Source: Cheiracanthium punctorium (taxonomy: Eukaryota; Arthropoda; Arachnida; Araneae; Cheiracanthiidae). From it: a stretch of DNA of 64,000 nucleotides. The position numbers were made by a program, and so were the translations under genes. Within the stretch, counting starts at the first letter, position 1. Each line of letters opens with the position of its first letter. Below are positions 42,413-54,342 of the stretch, piece by piece. The notes under the pieces are model-generated. The model ran no database searches, was not told the DNA's origin, and saw nothing but the letters and a program-made list of their open reading frames with translations. The DNA lies in assembly GCA_038373885.1 (NCBI GenBank), contig JAWZYV010013563.1:124001-188000 (forward strand), in the 5' to 3' direction.

Positions 42413-42613
42413 GCCGCATCGCCTTCTGCACCGTACAAACGATTGCGTTGAAATTCGGTATGCATGATTATTGAACACAATATAACGCGGTATCCACTTT
42501 ACTATATCTCTTTATTACAATAAATAGCCATCACAACAAATCGTAATATCAAAAAGTCCATTCATTCCCGTGCGAAGAACGGGTACTTCAACTAGTTATT
42601 CTATATAACTTTA

Positions 42614-42660
42614 CTAGCTGATGTACCCGTCCGTCATTGATGGGTTAGTATGTTATATAG
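42614..42660 (-). mobile_element. 3' end of a second Helitron, minus strand
   Basis: On the minus strand, a hairpin-forming CCCATCAATGACGGACGGG is followed by TACATCAG and CTAG (42617-42614), then T. Its 3' end faces that of the plus-strand Helitron with only 18 bp between them. The body would extend rightward, but the 5' TC end is not located. Confidence 0.5.
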
Positions 42661-45277
42661 ATTTACGAAAAGCGCAATATTTCGTTTGCATTGCAGGAGT
42701 ACAAAAAATGGAATTAGCATACCGACAGAAATATAAAAAGCAAATTTATAACTCTTGTGTATTGTTCAAAGATTACAGGTTAGAGAGCAACAAATTACTG
42801 AGACAAACTGTCAACAGAGAAAATATTTATAAATCTCAAAGTTTGTGAATTATTTAAAACAATTTTGGTATCTATAGTTTCACAAATAACTTGCCATTGA
42901 ATGTAATTCCAAATTTCATTCTATTCCATTGAGCCATTTTTGAACAAAGGGCGAACATAAATTTACACAGTTTTCAAAACATCCGTTTTAATAAGTACCC
43001 AATGTAATTATTAAAAATTTTGTATTGCATATATGAGTTAAAAGATACTCCTAAAAACGTGCTAATTAAACAGTGTTACAGTGTTAAAACAGCTCTTATA
43101 TATTTTTTTTTTATATTTGATTAAACACGAGCAATATTTAAAATACAATTTTGAATACTGTTGATAACATCAAAGTGAAATTTATGAAATTAGGATCTCA
43201 GTTTTGAATATTGTTATTATTGTTATGCATTTATTTATTTTAATTTGTCAGTATTATTATTTAAAGTATGTATGTAAATCTTAGGGGGAAAGAGTGATAT
43301 TTATATAGATAATATTTATGTCTTGAGCATTTGTACATTTATTTTATTTTGTTTTTCAAGAGTGTTTAAAATATATTTCAAAATAATGGTAATAAGAAAA
43401 AGTGAAATTTACTTAATGAACACCTTAATTTTTATTTTTTTTTTTTAAATACTGAACAAAGGGTGAGATTTCTAGAATTAATATGTCTTGAATAGTTTTA
43501 TATTGTTTTTATAGTAGTGAGTTGTTTCGTTTAAAAAATATTTGAAAATAAAATTTATAAATTATTGTTAATGGTTCAGGAGTATTCTTTAAAGAATGCT
43601 TGTGAATATCGAACAAAGAATGAGTAAAATTCAAAGAGACAATATTTTATGTCTTGAACATTTTCATAAATTCATATTAGTGGGGAGTATCGTGTTATGC
43701 TTTAAAGCAGGCATGGGCAACCTTTGAAACGTTGCGGGCCAAACTTTAGGATGATAGCGAAGTCGCGGGCCGTATAATTGGGATTTATATGGGATTTTGA
43801 ATGTTTGATATGGGTATATACGGGGTTTTGATATGTTCCGCGGGTCTGATTAAAAGCCGTGGAGGCCCGGAGGTCGCCCATATGTGCTTTAAAACATACT
43901 TAAATATTGAACGAAGACTGAGATTTTAGAGCCAATACTTTATTTTTGAAGTGAAATTTCTTTAGGCGCGTTGAGAGTGAAATTTCAAGGTCACGTCACG
44001 GCAATAGCGTCATGATGGGGCTGGGAGGATTTTGGATTTTAATAGACGGAGAGAGCTACCGGATAGATCGCCAGAGAGAAAGAGACAAAAATAGTAAGCA
44101 TGCTATACTCTATTGCTGCAGAGAGTTTTCTTTCTCCTCTTTGTGCTACATTCGTTGTTATGAAAGTGTACACATGCGCTGAATGTAAACACACATTGTG
44201 CACTCGGAGACGAAAATGTTGGAGCGCTGACTTAGAGTTGGTAAAGTTAATTATCAATGTTATATTTTGATCAGAATCTCCAGTATTTTGAAACTGATTT
44301 ATATTTATTGTTATTAACAAACTATTATTCACAAAAACCGATATCCAAGTAAGTAATATTTTATATATTCTTTTTGTATACATCCTCATTGTAATTTAAA
44401 ATTTAAAATCCATGTATATTAAATGATTTTTATGTTTTTTTAATGACTTAGTGTGCTTAGTATATTTATTATTTTAATTTTATTTTCAAATTTTATTTTA
44501 ATACTGAAAAATTAACTAAACCAACTTGTAAAATATATTTATATTATTTAAAAAAAATCTTTTTAATACTATGCTTCAATCATTTGACTACCTACAACAT
44601 CTCACTTTTGATCTGTTTTCAAATGTTATCTTTAATTTTAGTCTTTAATTTTTATCTCTGACTACTTATTTGACACTCGAACAGATTATAATCAATCTCG
44701 CCAAAGAAGTTTCACTTCTGACACGTGTACTCTGTACACACGCTCTTTTAAAAAAATGTAAAAATTAATTAATTTTAAAAAAAAAATTAAATTTTATTTT
44801 TTTAAATCAAATTTTTTTTTTAATTTTTTAATATATTAATATATTAAATTAAAAATTTTTAATATATTAATATATTCAATTTAAAATTTTTAATATATTA
44901 TTTTTTAATATATTTAATTTTTTTAATATATATATATATATATTATTTTTTTAAATTTTTTAATATACTCTTGTAAATTTTTTTTTTAATTTTCAAAAGT
45001 TTTCGTACAGATTTTAATGTATCTCGCCAAAGTTTCACTTCTGACACGTGTAATCTGTACACACGCTCTTTTCATTTTTTATTTTTACGAGGCAATTTTT
45101 GGTTTTGAAGTTTTTATGTCTTGAATACTTTTATGATTGTTTTAATATTAGTTTGGAATACCGTTTTATTTTTTATAGAAAATTTATTAGCAATGATCAA
45201 AGAATGATATTCATGGACGTAACATTTTATGTCTTAATTATTTTTGCAGTTGTGTTTATGTTGGTTGGGAATTTTTA
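42661..45277. repeat. Diverged tandem repeats, AT-rich
   Basis: Variants of a unit with GAACAAAGAATGAG...AATATTTTATGTCTTGAAC recur at roughly 42955, 43290, 43465, 43615, 43910 and 45195. The segments in between differ, so the array is old. The GAACAAAG motif is similar to the 122-bp satellite further right. A hAT-type MITE lies at 43708-43886. Two copies of ATCTCGCCAAAG...GACACGTGTANTCTGTACAC (44697-44757 and 45023-45080) flank an extremely AT-rich 260-bp segment. A 116-residue minus-strand open frame (44039-44389) shows no domain. Confidence 0.45.
43708..43886. mobile_element. hAT-type MITE, CAGGCATGGGCAACC ends
   Basis: CAGGCATGGGCAACC at the left end and GGTCGCCCATATGTG at the right are inverted. 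The flanking 8-mers CTTTAAAG (43700-43707) and CTTTAAAA (43887-43894) match at 7 of 8. The interior has GCGGGCC and CCGCGGGTC segments, a pattern common in CAGG(G/C)NTGGGCAA hAT derivatives. Confidence 0.8.
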
Positions 45278-47454
45278 TCTCTACTTATTATAAAAGAAGA
45301 TGTCTGTGTGTGTGTGTGTGGGTATGTCGGCGGCCTTACAGACAAACGGCTACACCTAGAAACACCAAATTTGGTACTCGGGAAGTTCTAAACATGAAGT
45401 TGTGCACCTTGAAGCGATTTTTTCAAAATTCGACCTAGAATTTTTTTATTTTATGTTTTGTGCGAATTTTGGCATTTTTTCTCACCTATTTCGTAATGAC
45501 GGCAGAAATTACGCTCGCAGTAAAACGGCATTTGTATCATCGGATAGAGGAGAAAATTTTCTTTTAAAAACAGTTTGCTCTGAATACGTAACATAACTTA
45601 CCAATTTTTAGGAATTTTTATACTAAGCATCTGTTTTGGCGAATGTTTTCGTAAAATAATTTTAAAACTGTCGCATCTTGAATTCTATCTGTCGTAATTT
45701 TTTGATATCTTGACAAATCGTGAAGCATTCTTTTCTCTCTCTTATAAAACGAAAACGGAAAAATTATGTAAATTAAGTGATTTTTTACGAATTTTAATGC
45801 AACCTAATGTTTAGAATTTAATAGCATCAACGTGGAGAACTTACGCCATTACATTAATAAATCATGGCACGAGATAATTTTGTTGCGTTCCCACAGAAAG
45901 GATTACAAAAAAGGTTTTTTTTTCAATCTATCGATAGAGGTTTTAAATGGTTACCGGATTTTCAATTCGCAAGTGAGAATCTATGACGTCAAATGCTAAG
46001 ATACGTAAAAATTACGCCACAATTTTAACTCATTTATCCCTGCTCTTTTTTTAACACAAGGAGGCGATATTTTTATTAAAACTTTCTATAGAAATAAACT
46101 AAGAAATTCACGATTATTATTACTATTAGTGGCATTTTAATCCGTTGCTTATTTAAAAATGTTTATAGGTTTTCTTACATATGCATGTTGCGAGTATAGT
46201 TTTATTTTAACATTGGATTACGTTCCTCCATTGGGGTCCTTTATAAAGCTTTGTATGTTTTAATATGATACCGTTTGAAAACTACTGTGCGAAATATCTA
46301 AATTAACTCCCTCAACCTAGAGTAGCCTTACCTCAACCAACCAGGGTATCTTTTACGGCAGTTAACAGTGACGTCATAAATTAAAAAAATGCGTGAAATT
46401 TGCAAACTCTGCAACTGCGTGCTGTCACAATTGGTCACAATTAAAGCGATTCTAAATAGCTCCTCGAGATTACACAGTTTGATGTTTTTCAGGAGACAGA
46501 ACTATAGAGGATTTACATTATATCGCTATATTGGATATGTGGATATTTAAAATGCCACCGCTTTAGGATATTTTCAACCACGTTGAGATGAGACGTTTTG
46601 CGGTGCTAAATACGCCAATCTTACAAAACTATGCATAAATTAAATATGTAGAGAGAGCTTCCTTAATGGCAACCATTATGTGAAATGATTATTGTTTATG
46701 CTAATGCGTAAATTGCATGGAATCGCCATAGAATAAAAAGGTCTCATTGGTGCCAAATAATCTAAGCTGTTTCTTTTAATCGAGCCTTCACGAGGGAGAA
46801 GTGAAGATAGATAGTATTGATATACGTAATAGGTAGTATTAGGAGATTTGTGAAGATAAAATGAATAAATCACAATATACGACGTTAATAAATATTTCAT
46901 GAAATTAAAAGTGTTGTGTTTATCCTTTTTCAACGGTTGTCTTACAACCAACTAAACGATAAGTAATTCTAATTTGCGTTAATATATCCCGCAGTAATTT
47001 CAACAGAGGAGATTATTTGAACTTTAAAAAAAATGAAATTCTGTTTTGTCACATTCAAATATGATTTTAGTAAAATATTCGCTTCTTCCCGTAAGAAGAG
47101 CGGGTGAGCAGCTATTTTAAAATAAACTGTTGTCCATTTCATGTAGTGGCCGAGGTATTTAATGCTATAGCTTGAACTTAAAAACAGTATGGCATAGAAA
47201 TAAGACATTTTGAAAGTCAGAAGTTCTATGCAAATCGTTAAGATTTGCAATATTTTGATCACGAATGACACTGACGTAGTTTTTTGAGTCATTATATTGC
47301 AATGATACCAGGTTAGTACTCATGACGCAAACTTTAAGTCAAGAGTCAAATAATTTTGCTTTTTTTTAGATTCCACATCATTGGAATTAGCTTGAATCGC
47401 ACATATAAGGAAAATTTTCGTTTCCTACCGTGCGAAGAACGGGCACGCAGCTAG
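45278..47454 (+). mobile_element. Complete non-autonomous Helitron
   Basis: The 5' end TCTCTACTTATTATAAAAG follows an A at 45277. The 3' end has the CCGTGCGAAGAACGGG hairpin, then CACGCAGCTAG, ending at 47454 before T. Insertion between A and T without TSD, a 5' TC and a 3' CTAG fulfil the Helitron criteria. At 2.2 kb it has no Rep/helicase frame. A GT microsatellite is near the 5' end. Near 47080-47120 a second hairpin with GAGCAGCTAT resembles an older Helitron end inside it. Open frames of about 90-107 residues on the minus strand show no domain. Confidence 0.82.
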
Positions 47455-47582
47455 TTAAATTATATTTGAAAATACAGGTAATAACGAAGAGTGATTTTGA
47501 AAATACGTATTAATAGTTTAGTTTGCAAATATTTAAAAATAGTTTTCATATTAATGATGGGTATTGTCTAGAACAGAGTTTA

Positions 47583-48450
47583 ATATTGGCTTCGGTGGGA
47601 TTCGATTCTTGGGTTCGTCGTTCTAAATTCCACTGTATGTAGAAAGCTCTAGTAAAAAGTCCATTTGTTAGGATGGAACACAAATTTCATTGCTTCTAGA
47701 ACTTCGTCGAACAATCAACTGTACAAAACTCACAAGCTTTAATGGCCAGTACCTTGCTTTGCTTATAGCAGTCCGCTCAGTACAGAAGCTACCACAGATG
47801 CTGTATTTCTTACAAAAAATAAAACACTTCAACTGGTAAAAATTCAATGGAAACTTACAAAGGTAATCATAAACAGTCCCTCAGGACTCAGCAATGAAGA
47901 ATTTACACTCTGTACTCAAAAACAAGCTTCTAAAAACAAGCAAAATATTGCTTCAAATAGCACAACTTACAGAGTAATGCATCGCACTCAATTAACGTTC
48001 GAATATAACTATCTCTGGTGGCCTGTCCTGCATCTATTTATAGGTGTCGCAGAAAATTCTGGAAAGAGCGAAAATTCTGGTAGGAGCTATTTCTCGAAGA
48101 AACCCCATAAAGCTTGAATTTTGATTATGTCATGGAAATGGAAATGAGTAATACTAAGCTACAGAGCAATATTACTCCAGGGAAACAAGCATTACAAGCC
48201 CCATTGGTAAAAGCGCACCAAATGACCGAAGTATCTCCAAGTTTGGCAACTTTTTGGCGAAATATCGCCAAATTTGGCGTCAAAAATAAGTTCCCGTAAG
48301 TGTAATCAGAAAAGCTCTAGCATCAATATTTCTCGAGATTTCTAGAAAACCCCATGTTAACCAATGGGCAAACCCAAAACTCACTACGTCGAGTTCTAGT
48401 TAACCGATTTCGATACAATGCAAAATTTAATTATTTGACGCGTAGGGATA
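47583..48450 (-). repeat. Solo LTR-like sequence, family of the minus-strand Ty3
   Basis: Similarity to 39898-40811 is clear in order: TTGGGTTCGTCGTTCTAAA, GGATGGAACACAAATTT, the TATA-like CTATTTATAG, GGCGAAATATCGCCAAATTT, and TATTTCTCGAGA. The left end reads TATTGGCTTCGG. The right end dissolves into a CATA/TA microsatellite at about 48450-48495. It is flanked by the composite repeat that also follows the LTR at 55299-58350. Confidence 0.75.
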
Positions 48451-48461
48451 TACATATACAT

Positions 48462-48494
<33 letters not shown>

Positions 48495-48504
48495 AACCGT
48501 TTAG

Positions 48505-48965
48505 TTTTTAGAGCCTTCAGAGAGTAATGTAATTCTTATGAGTGTCGGTGCAACAGAACTACGTGATATAATGCACAAATGTAACTTATAATACACAGGA
48601 ATAGTGTAGCTTTCTGTCCATGAAAAATGTTTCAGAATCAGTTCAGTATTTACGGAGATGTTATAGAGCGTAATCCAATTCTTATGAGTCTCCCTGTAAA
48701 AGAACTATTTGTGAAATATGCATAAAAGGTAGCCTATAAAACTCAGGTACGGTGTAGCTGTCTATTAGGGAAGAAAGTTTTAGAACCTGCATAGTACGTA
48801 CAGTGATGTCCATAGAACGTAATGTATTAGAATTATGTTGAGCATACCTCTCAAAGAACTATTTATGCTATATACAAAAAAGGTAGACGGTATATTAAGC
48901 CAGGGCATGAGCTATTTTCACTCCAAATTTTACTAAATCCGTTCTGCGGTTTTTGCGTGATTGAG
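48505..48965. repeat. 155-bp satellite, first block
   Basis: About three units are recognised by AGCGTAATGTAATTCTTATG, GTGTCCCTGTAAAAGAACTA, AAAGGTAGCCTATAATACTC, and GTGTAGCTTTCTATCAGTGA variants. The unit is about 155-160 bp. Other blocks are at 50045-50601, 54242-54342, 55228-55298, 58380-58860 and, inverted, 60570-61686. Confidence 0.75.
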
Positions 48966-49012
48966 TCAAAAACACCCGAACATGCGAAATTTTACATTTA
49001 TCATATTAGTAG

Positions 49013-49770
49013 AATGACTTTCAATAAAGAGACATAATATTTAAAATCAATGTTCTAAAATACGGTATAGTGATGCTCTTTAAAATTGTGTCAATAACAT
49101 ACTTTGGAACACTAGACTATACCTTTATTAAAAATGACTTTGAACAAAGGGGCGTAACCGTTAGAATCAATTAAAAAATATACTGTATAACAATGTCATT
49201 TCAGAATACTTGTCAATCATATACTTTGAAAAGTGAACTAAACCGTTTTCAAAAATGTCTTTCAACAAAGGGACATAACTGTTAGAAACAGTGCAAAAAT
49301 ACACTGTGAAACAATGCTCTTTAATAATTTATGTCAATAATATACTTTGAAACTGAATACTACATCTTTATTTAAAATGACTTTCAACAAAGGGACCGTA
49401 ATTGTTGGAAATAATGAAAAAATACACGGTATAACAATGCTCTTTAACAATGTGTGTCAATAATATACGTTAAAACAGAGCACTAAACCTTTATTAAAAC
49501 TGACTTTGCACAAAGGGAGGTTGATTGTTGGAAATACTGCAGAAATACATGGTATAACAATGGTCTTTAAGAATGCGTGTCAATAAAATACTTTGAAACA
49601 GTAGAGTAAACCTTTATTTAAAATAACCTCAACAAAGGAACGTAATTATTGGAAATATTGCAATATACACGTTATTACAATGTTCTTTAAGAATGCGTGT
49701 TAATAATACACTTTAAAAATGTGCACTGAACCTTTATTAAAAATGACTATCAACAAAGAGAGTCATTCTA
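49013..49770. repeat. 122-bp satellite, about seven units
   Basis: Units start near 49013, 49133, 49250, 49373, 49496, 49618 and 49738 and contain AATGACTTTCAACAAAGGGA, TAATTGTTGGAAATAATG, CACGGTATAACAATG and CAATAATATACTTTGAAACA. The array at 58923-60560 is the same family with more units. Confidence 0.85.
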
Positions 49771-50044
49771 CTTCATGTTTGTCAATTTCACGCGATTCTA
49801 CATAATTGGAAATACTTTTTGCAAAGGAATGAATGATTTTATGCCAAACCTGGCAAACATTATGTTTATTTTTTCAGTTTTTTATTAATATCTTCTAAAA
49901 TAATTCGATTTTCGAAATTTAAGTCAGTTTATCAGGTTCCCCGGAATTTTCCGAATCCAAATCCATGGACACCTTTGTCGTAACTCAAATCCCCACGGTT
50001 TCGAAGGCGATTTCAGAACAAGCTTGCGGCAGCGGCCGTTACTT

Positions 50045-50601
50045 TTTTTTAGAATAATGAGAAATAAAAGGTAGTCCATAATACTCAGGAATATTGAAGC
50101 TTTCTGTTAGTGAAAACATCTTTAGAATCGGCTCAGTAGTCATAGAGATGTCCTTAGCGCGTAATGTATTAGAATTATTTTGATTGTCCATGTGAAAGAA
50201 CTATTTATGCTGTATGCATTAAAGGTAGCCTTTAATACCCAGGAATAACCTAATTTTCTATGAGTGAAAAAAAACTTCAGAATTGGCTTAATAGTTTCAG
50301 AGGCACGCATAGAGCGTAACGTAATTTTTATAAGTGTCCCTGTAAGAAAACTAAGTATGCTATATAAAAAAAGGGTAGCCTACAATACTCAGGAATAGTG
50401 CAGTTTTCCGTCCGTGAAAATAGTTTTAGAATTAATTCATTAGTTCCAGAGATCGTGATGTAAATTGAATGAGTATCCCTGTAAAAGACCTATATGTGAT
50501 ATATGCATGACAGGTAGCCTATATAATACTTAGGAATAGTGTAGCTTTCTATCAGTGAAAAAAATTTTTAGAATCAGTACAGACGTCGAAGAAATATCCA
50601 T
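50045..50601. repeat. 155-bp satellite, second block, hit by the TAGGGTGG transposon
   Basis: Three to four units run up to the transposon boundary. The array resumes at 54242 immediately after the transposon's 8-bp target duplication, so the transposon is younger than the array. Between 49780 and 50040 there is an unassigned unique stretch. Confidence 0.75.
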
Positions 50602-53600
50602 TAGGGTGGATCGAAAAAAAAAAAATTTTATTTTAATGACGGCTGACATGGCAAAAGTTGCCAAATGGTCAGGTGAGAATTTTTCAAAAAAAATTTTTTT
50701 TTTAAACATCCCCTTCAGGTGCCCCACTCACCCCAAAAAATCAATTTTTTGAAAAAAATACATATATATATATATATAATGGTTTGGATGTCATAACTTT
50801 TCGAATGGCCAAAAATTTCTTTTTCCACAACAAATATTTCTGAGCATTTCCTTTGGGTGCTCCAAACCTAAAAATTTGAATAGAAAACAAAAAAATCGAC
50901 TGTTTCCCTAGCCAGCCTCGACACGAAACAAGAATTTGCTTTCGTCCGTGCTTCTGATATGACGTCACTATATTTTCCCCGCCAAAAGAATGAGACGTCT
51001 CGCTGATACGCAGACGATTCCATGTAGCATATGTTAAAAGACAGCTTTTGTTGAGACTGAATATGAATGTTTGAAATTAAAAATTACTCTGAGTATTTCA
51101 TCAACCACATTCTGGCAAGTACTCTACACTACATTGCTTGTTTATAATCTGAAGTAAGTTATTTCATAATTTTCTCCAGTATATACTGTGATATATTGTT
51201 TTTCTTTCATTTTACTTCTAGTGTTCTTCTGCTAGCTATGTTTCTTTTTTTTTACTTCCTTACATTTATTTTATTTTATTTTACTTTTTTGTTAGAGATA
51301 TAAAGACAGAATGAGTTCAGGCAAAATTCCCACAAGGAAATCTTCTATTTGCCCTTTGTTTGGCAACCCCACCAAAATGTCTCCAATAAAACTTCCTACA
51401 AATGCAGATATAATTCGAAAGTTTTTGCTTGTCAGAAACCAGACAAAAAGCCTTATGAAAAACAAAGACCCACCTGCTCCTTTGATATAAAAAAAAGTCG
51501 CGTAGTCGTTGGAAATTATATGGAACAAGTCTTCTATTCCAATAATTTCAAACAAAGGAGTCGTTGAAAAGATAACAAAGCTCAACAACGAATACAGGAA
51601 GATTTTGAAACCATACAATGGTAGAAAAGAATCAGAAGGCTACACAAAGAAACTGGACGATCTGAAGGGACAGTGGGAGCGAACCCTCTTTGACATTGCT
51701 TGCTGCAAATGCGACGATTTTGCATCATGTTGCTGTTCAAAAGAAAGAAGGGTTCCTGTAGATGAAAGAACATTTTTGAACGATCAGCGTAGTACTAGAA
51801 CTATGATAATAGGGCCAGTTGACAAAAAAACTACAAAACAGCTTCAAAAAAGACAAGAAAGAAAAATAAAACGAGCTAAAAACTCGAAAACTGATTCTTA
51901 TCCTTCTAGCTTCAAAGAAATTAGTGATTGTAAAGAGTTTGAAAGCAGTTATTCTTCGGAAAACGAAGAGAAAGAGGATGATACAAATAAAGAGGAAGAA
52001 AAAGAAGTCAGCAGAAAATCAAATTCATTTAGACCCTCCTACAGCTTGCAACACAACTTCGATCTGCAACCCTCTTGCTCTTCTGCTTCTGGTGATTGTT
52101 CAAATGTTCAAAAAATAAAACTTTCCAGTTTTTCCAGAGAATGTGATCGTCGTGGAATCTCAGACAGAGCAGCTGCATCTCTTTCTTCCGCTCTTCTGCA
52201 GGATCTTGGCCTAGTCAGCGAAACGGATACTACTAAAGTTATTGATCGAAATAAAGTTCGCAGAGAGCGTGAAAGACACAGAAAAGAATTACAACAAGGT
52301 AATTTATCTTCGGAAGTGCAAGGCCTCTATTTCGATGGGCGAAAAGATAAAACTAGAACATAAGTTAAAAAGGGTAATAAGTATTACGGCTGTATTACCA
52401 AAGAAGAACACATTTCTTTAATACAAGAACCAAGCTCCATTTACCTTGGGTATCTAACTGTTTCGTCTGGATCTGCAATTAACATTAAGAATGGAATATT
52501 AACCTTCTTTAACGACAAAGGTATATCAACCGATTCCCTTATAGCAATCGGGTGCGATGGAACAATCGTCAATACTGGTACAAAGGAAGGAGTTATAAGT
52601 CTTCTAGAAGCTGAACTAAATCGTCCACTTCAGTGGTTCATTTGCATGCTGCATCTAAACGAACTTCCTCTACGACATCTTCTGGTTCAGCTTGATGGCG
52701 TAACTCATGGCCCCAAAGCATTTTCTGGTGCAATTGGGAAGTTATTGAAAACTTGCCATACACTTCCTTTTACGAAATTCTGTAAGATCGAGGGAAATCC
52801 GTTTCCTGATGTCGATCGGAATATTTTGAGTACAGACCAACGATATTTGTTGGACATGTTAAAAGCGGTGTCTTCAGGAGAATGCAGTCAAGATTTAGCT
52901 GCTATTCGACCAGGGCCGGTAGTGCATTCCAGGTGGTTGACTAGCGCAAATCGAATTCTTCGTCTTTATGTGGCAACATAAGAACCTTCCGAGACTTTAT
53001 TACATTTAGTTACATATATTATGAAGGTATATGGTCCAATGTGGTTCCACATAAAAGGAAAGCCACTGTGCACTGAAGGTTCTAGACACCTGTGGAAGCT
53101 AATTATGTACTCAAGATACATGCCGGATCACCTAAAAAAAACTGTTGACGCTGTCATCCAAAGAAACGGATTTTTTGCACATGCAGAGAATTTGCTTTTA
53201 GCTATGTTATATGATGATAGAGATACCATTCGAAAATTAGCTTACCACAAGGTTATATCTATCAGAAAAGATAATCATAATACTTCATCTGTGAGAAATT
53301 TTCGTGTACCGGTAATAAACATGCGATCAACAGATTATAGGGATTTAATTTTTTGGAGTGACAATAACGAGTGTTTAGAGCCTCCAGTCTTAAAAGACAT
53401 CTCCGATGAAGACTTAAAATCATTCCTGTCAAAGGATATTGCTTCAGTTAAATTTCCTCATTTATCTAACTTCCCATGTCACACACAAGGAACTGAACGC
53501 TGTGTGAAACTGGTAACAGAGGCTGCATCTCTTGTTTGTGGAGAAGAAAGAAGGGACGGATTTATAAGATCTAGGCTCGAATCAAGGAACATAATGAAGT

Positions 53601-54233
53601 TTTTTAACTCAAAATCAGAGTTTAGATTAAAATAGTTTTTTCTCACGCTAATTATATCATATATCTATTATTTATTAGTTATATTCTTTCAGTTTATTTT
53701 ATGTTAGCACATCGACTTAATCAAATATGCAAAAAATCCAAATAGTTTCATTTTTGGGAGCATCAACAAAAATACTCCCAACGCCTCTAGTTTTCGTATA
53801 GCAGCTTTTAAGACGTCAGAAACGTTTATACTTTATTACCTGGGTACCCTTCCAAATTTATAAAAAAAAATATTTACTTTACAATTTTTATTGCATTTTC
53901 ATGAAATTGTCAATTTTCAACTATTTTTCGGGGGCTTGGGGCACAGGAAGATATGAATGGAATTAAATAAAAATATTTGTATGAACTATTGTACCCAAGT
54001 CTAAGCTTTATGACCCTCCGGCTAAAAAAATTTCGTATATTATTATTTTTTTTTAATTTTCGTAAAATTTCAATTTTAAACTACATTTAAGGCAGTTGGG
54101 GCACCTCAAGATATTGAAGGATTTCAATAAAAATTAATATGCAAACTAAAATACTAAAGACGCAACTTTTCCACCCTACGCCAAAATTGATTTCGAAAAA
54201 AAATTTTTTTCCTATTCTTTTCGATCCACCCTA
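50602..54233 (+). mobile_element. DNA transposon with TAGGGTGGATCG ends and 8-bp TSD
   Basis: The left end TAGGGTGGATCGAAAA is mirrored by TTTTCGATCCACCCTA at the right end. ATATCCAT is repeated exactly at 50594-50601 and 54234-54241, within the 155-bp satellite. About 700 bp of AT-rich subterminal sequence precede a single long reading frame (51311-53635). About 600 bp of AT-rich subterminal sequence follow it. The 8-bp TSD and an RNase H-like set of acidic residues would fit hAT or a hAT-related group, but the TIR sequence is not the hAT CAGGG type. The copy is decayed only by stop codons. Confidence 0.88.
51311..53635 (+). pseudogene. Transposase-like protein of the TAGGGTGG transposon
   Basis: One frame of about 775 codons runs from the ATG at 51311 (MSSGKIPTRKSSICPLFGNP) to the stop at 53635, broken by stops at 51488, 51503, 52361 and 52979 and by no frameshift. 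The N-terminal part has a Cys cluster (ACCKCDDFASCCCS) followed by ERTFLNDQRSTRTMIIG. Lys/Glu- and Ser-rich linkers come next. The central part has IAIGCDGTIVNTGTKEGVIS, with Asp in a strand-like context, then FICMLHLNELPLRHLL. The C-terminal part has FPCHTQGTERCVKLVTEA and RDGFIRSRLESRN. This layout matches an uncharacterised protein family common in arthropod genomes. I infer that it is a transposase because it fills the space between TIRs. The exact superfamily is undecided. Confidence 0.75.
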
Positions 54234-54342
54234 ATATCCATACAGCTTAATGCATTAGAATTAATTTGAGTGTCCGAGTAAAAGCACTATTTAAACTTTT
54301 ATTTTATTTTACTTTTTAAGAAATTCATGAAAGGTAGCCAAT

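Larger units (their letters stand above)
41396..42595 (+). mobile_element. Non-autonomous Helitron carrying a CTCF-like tandem array
   Basis: The 3' end is a GC-rich hairpin, CCCGTGCGAAGAACGGG, followed by CTAG (42592-42595) and a flanking T. This matches the Helitron 3' signature (hairpin plus CTRR, T target). The 5' terminus is not identified, so the start is approximate. The body is a strongly diverged tandem repeat with units of about 130-160 bp. Each unit has a variant of CCACTAGATGGCGCTG, then an ACCGATCG-like segment and GATATTTGAACACGG. There is no coding sequence. A small MITE is inserted at 42019-42187. Confidence 0.7.

Noticed and set aside
44039..44389. 116-residue minus-strand frame
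   Set aside because: Low-complexity hydrophobic and Ile/Asn-rich composition inside old tandem repeats. No domain or related copy is seen.
47080..47120. Possible Helitron 3' end inside the complete Helitron
   Set aside because: The hairpin is imperfect and the terminal tetranucleotide and target base do not fit well. Mentioned only within the Helitron entry.
46676..47292. Two minus-strand frames of 91 and 107 residues inside the Helitron
   Set aside because: No Rep, helicase or other domain. Composition fits AT-rich noncoding DNA.
33771..53635. Alternative genetic code or programmed stop readthrough explaining the in-frame stops
   Set aside because: Stops also occur with frameshifts in the LINE and the other Ty3 element, and different stop codons are involved. 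Ordinary decay of transposon copies is simpler.
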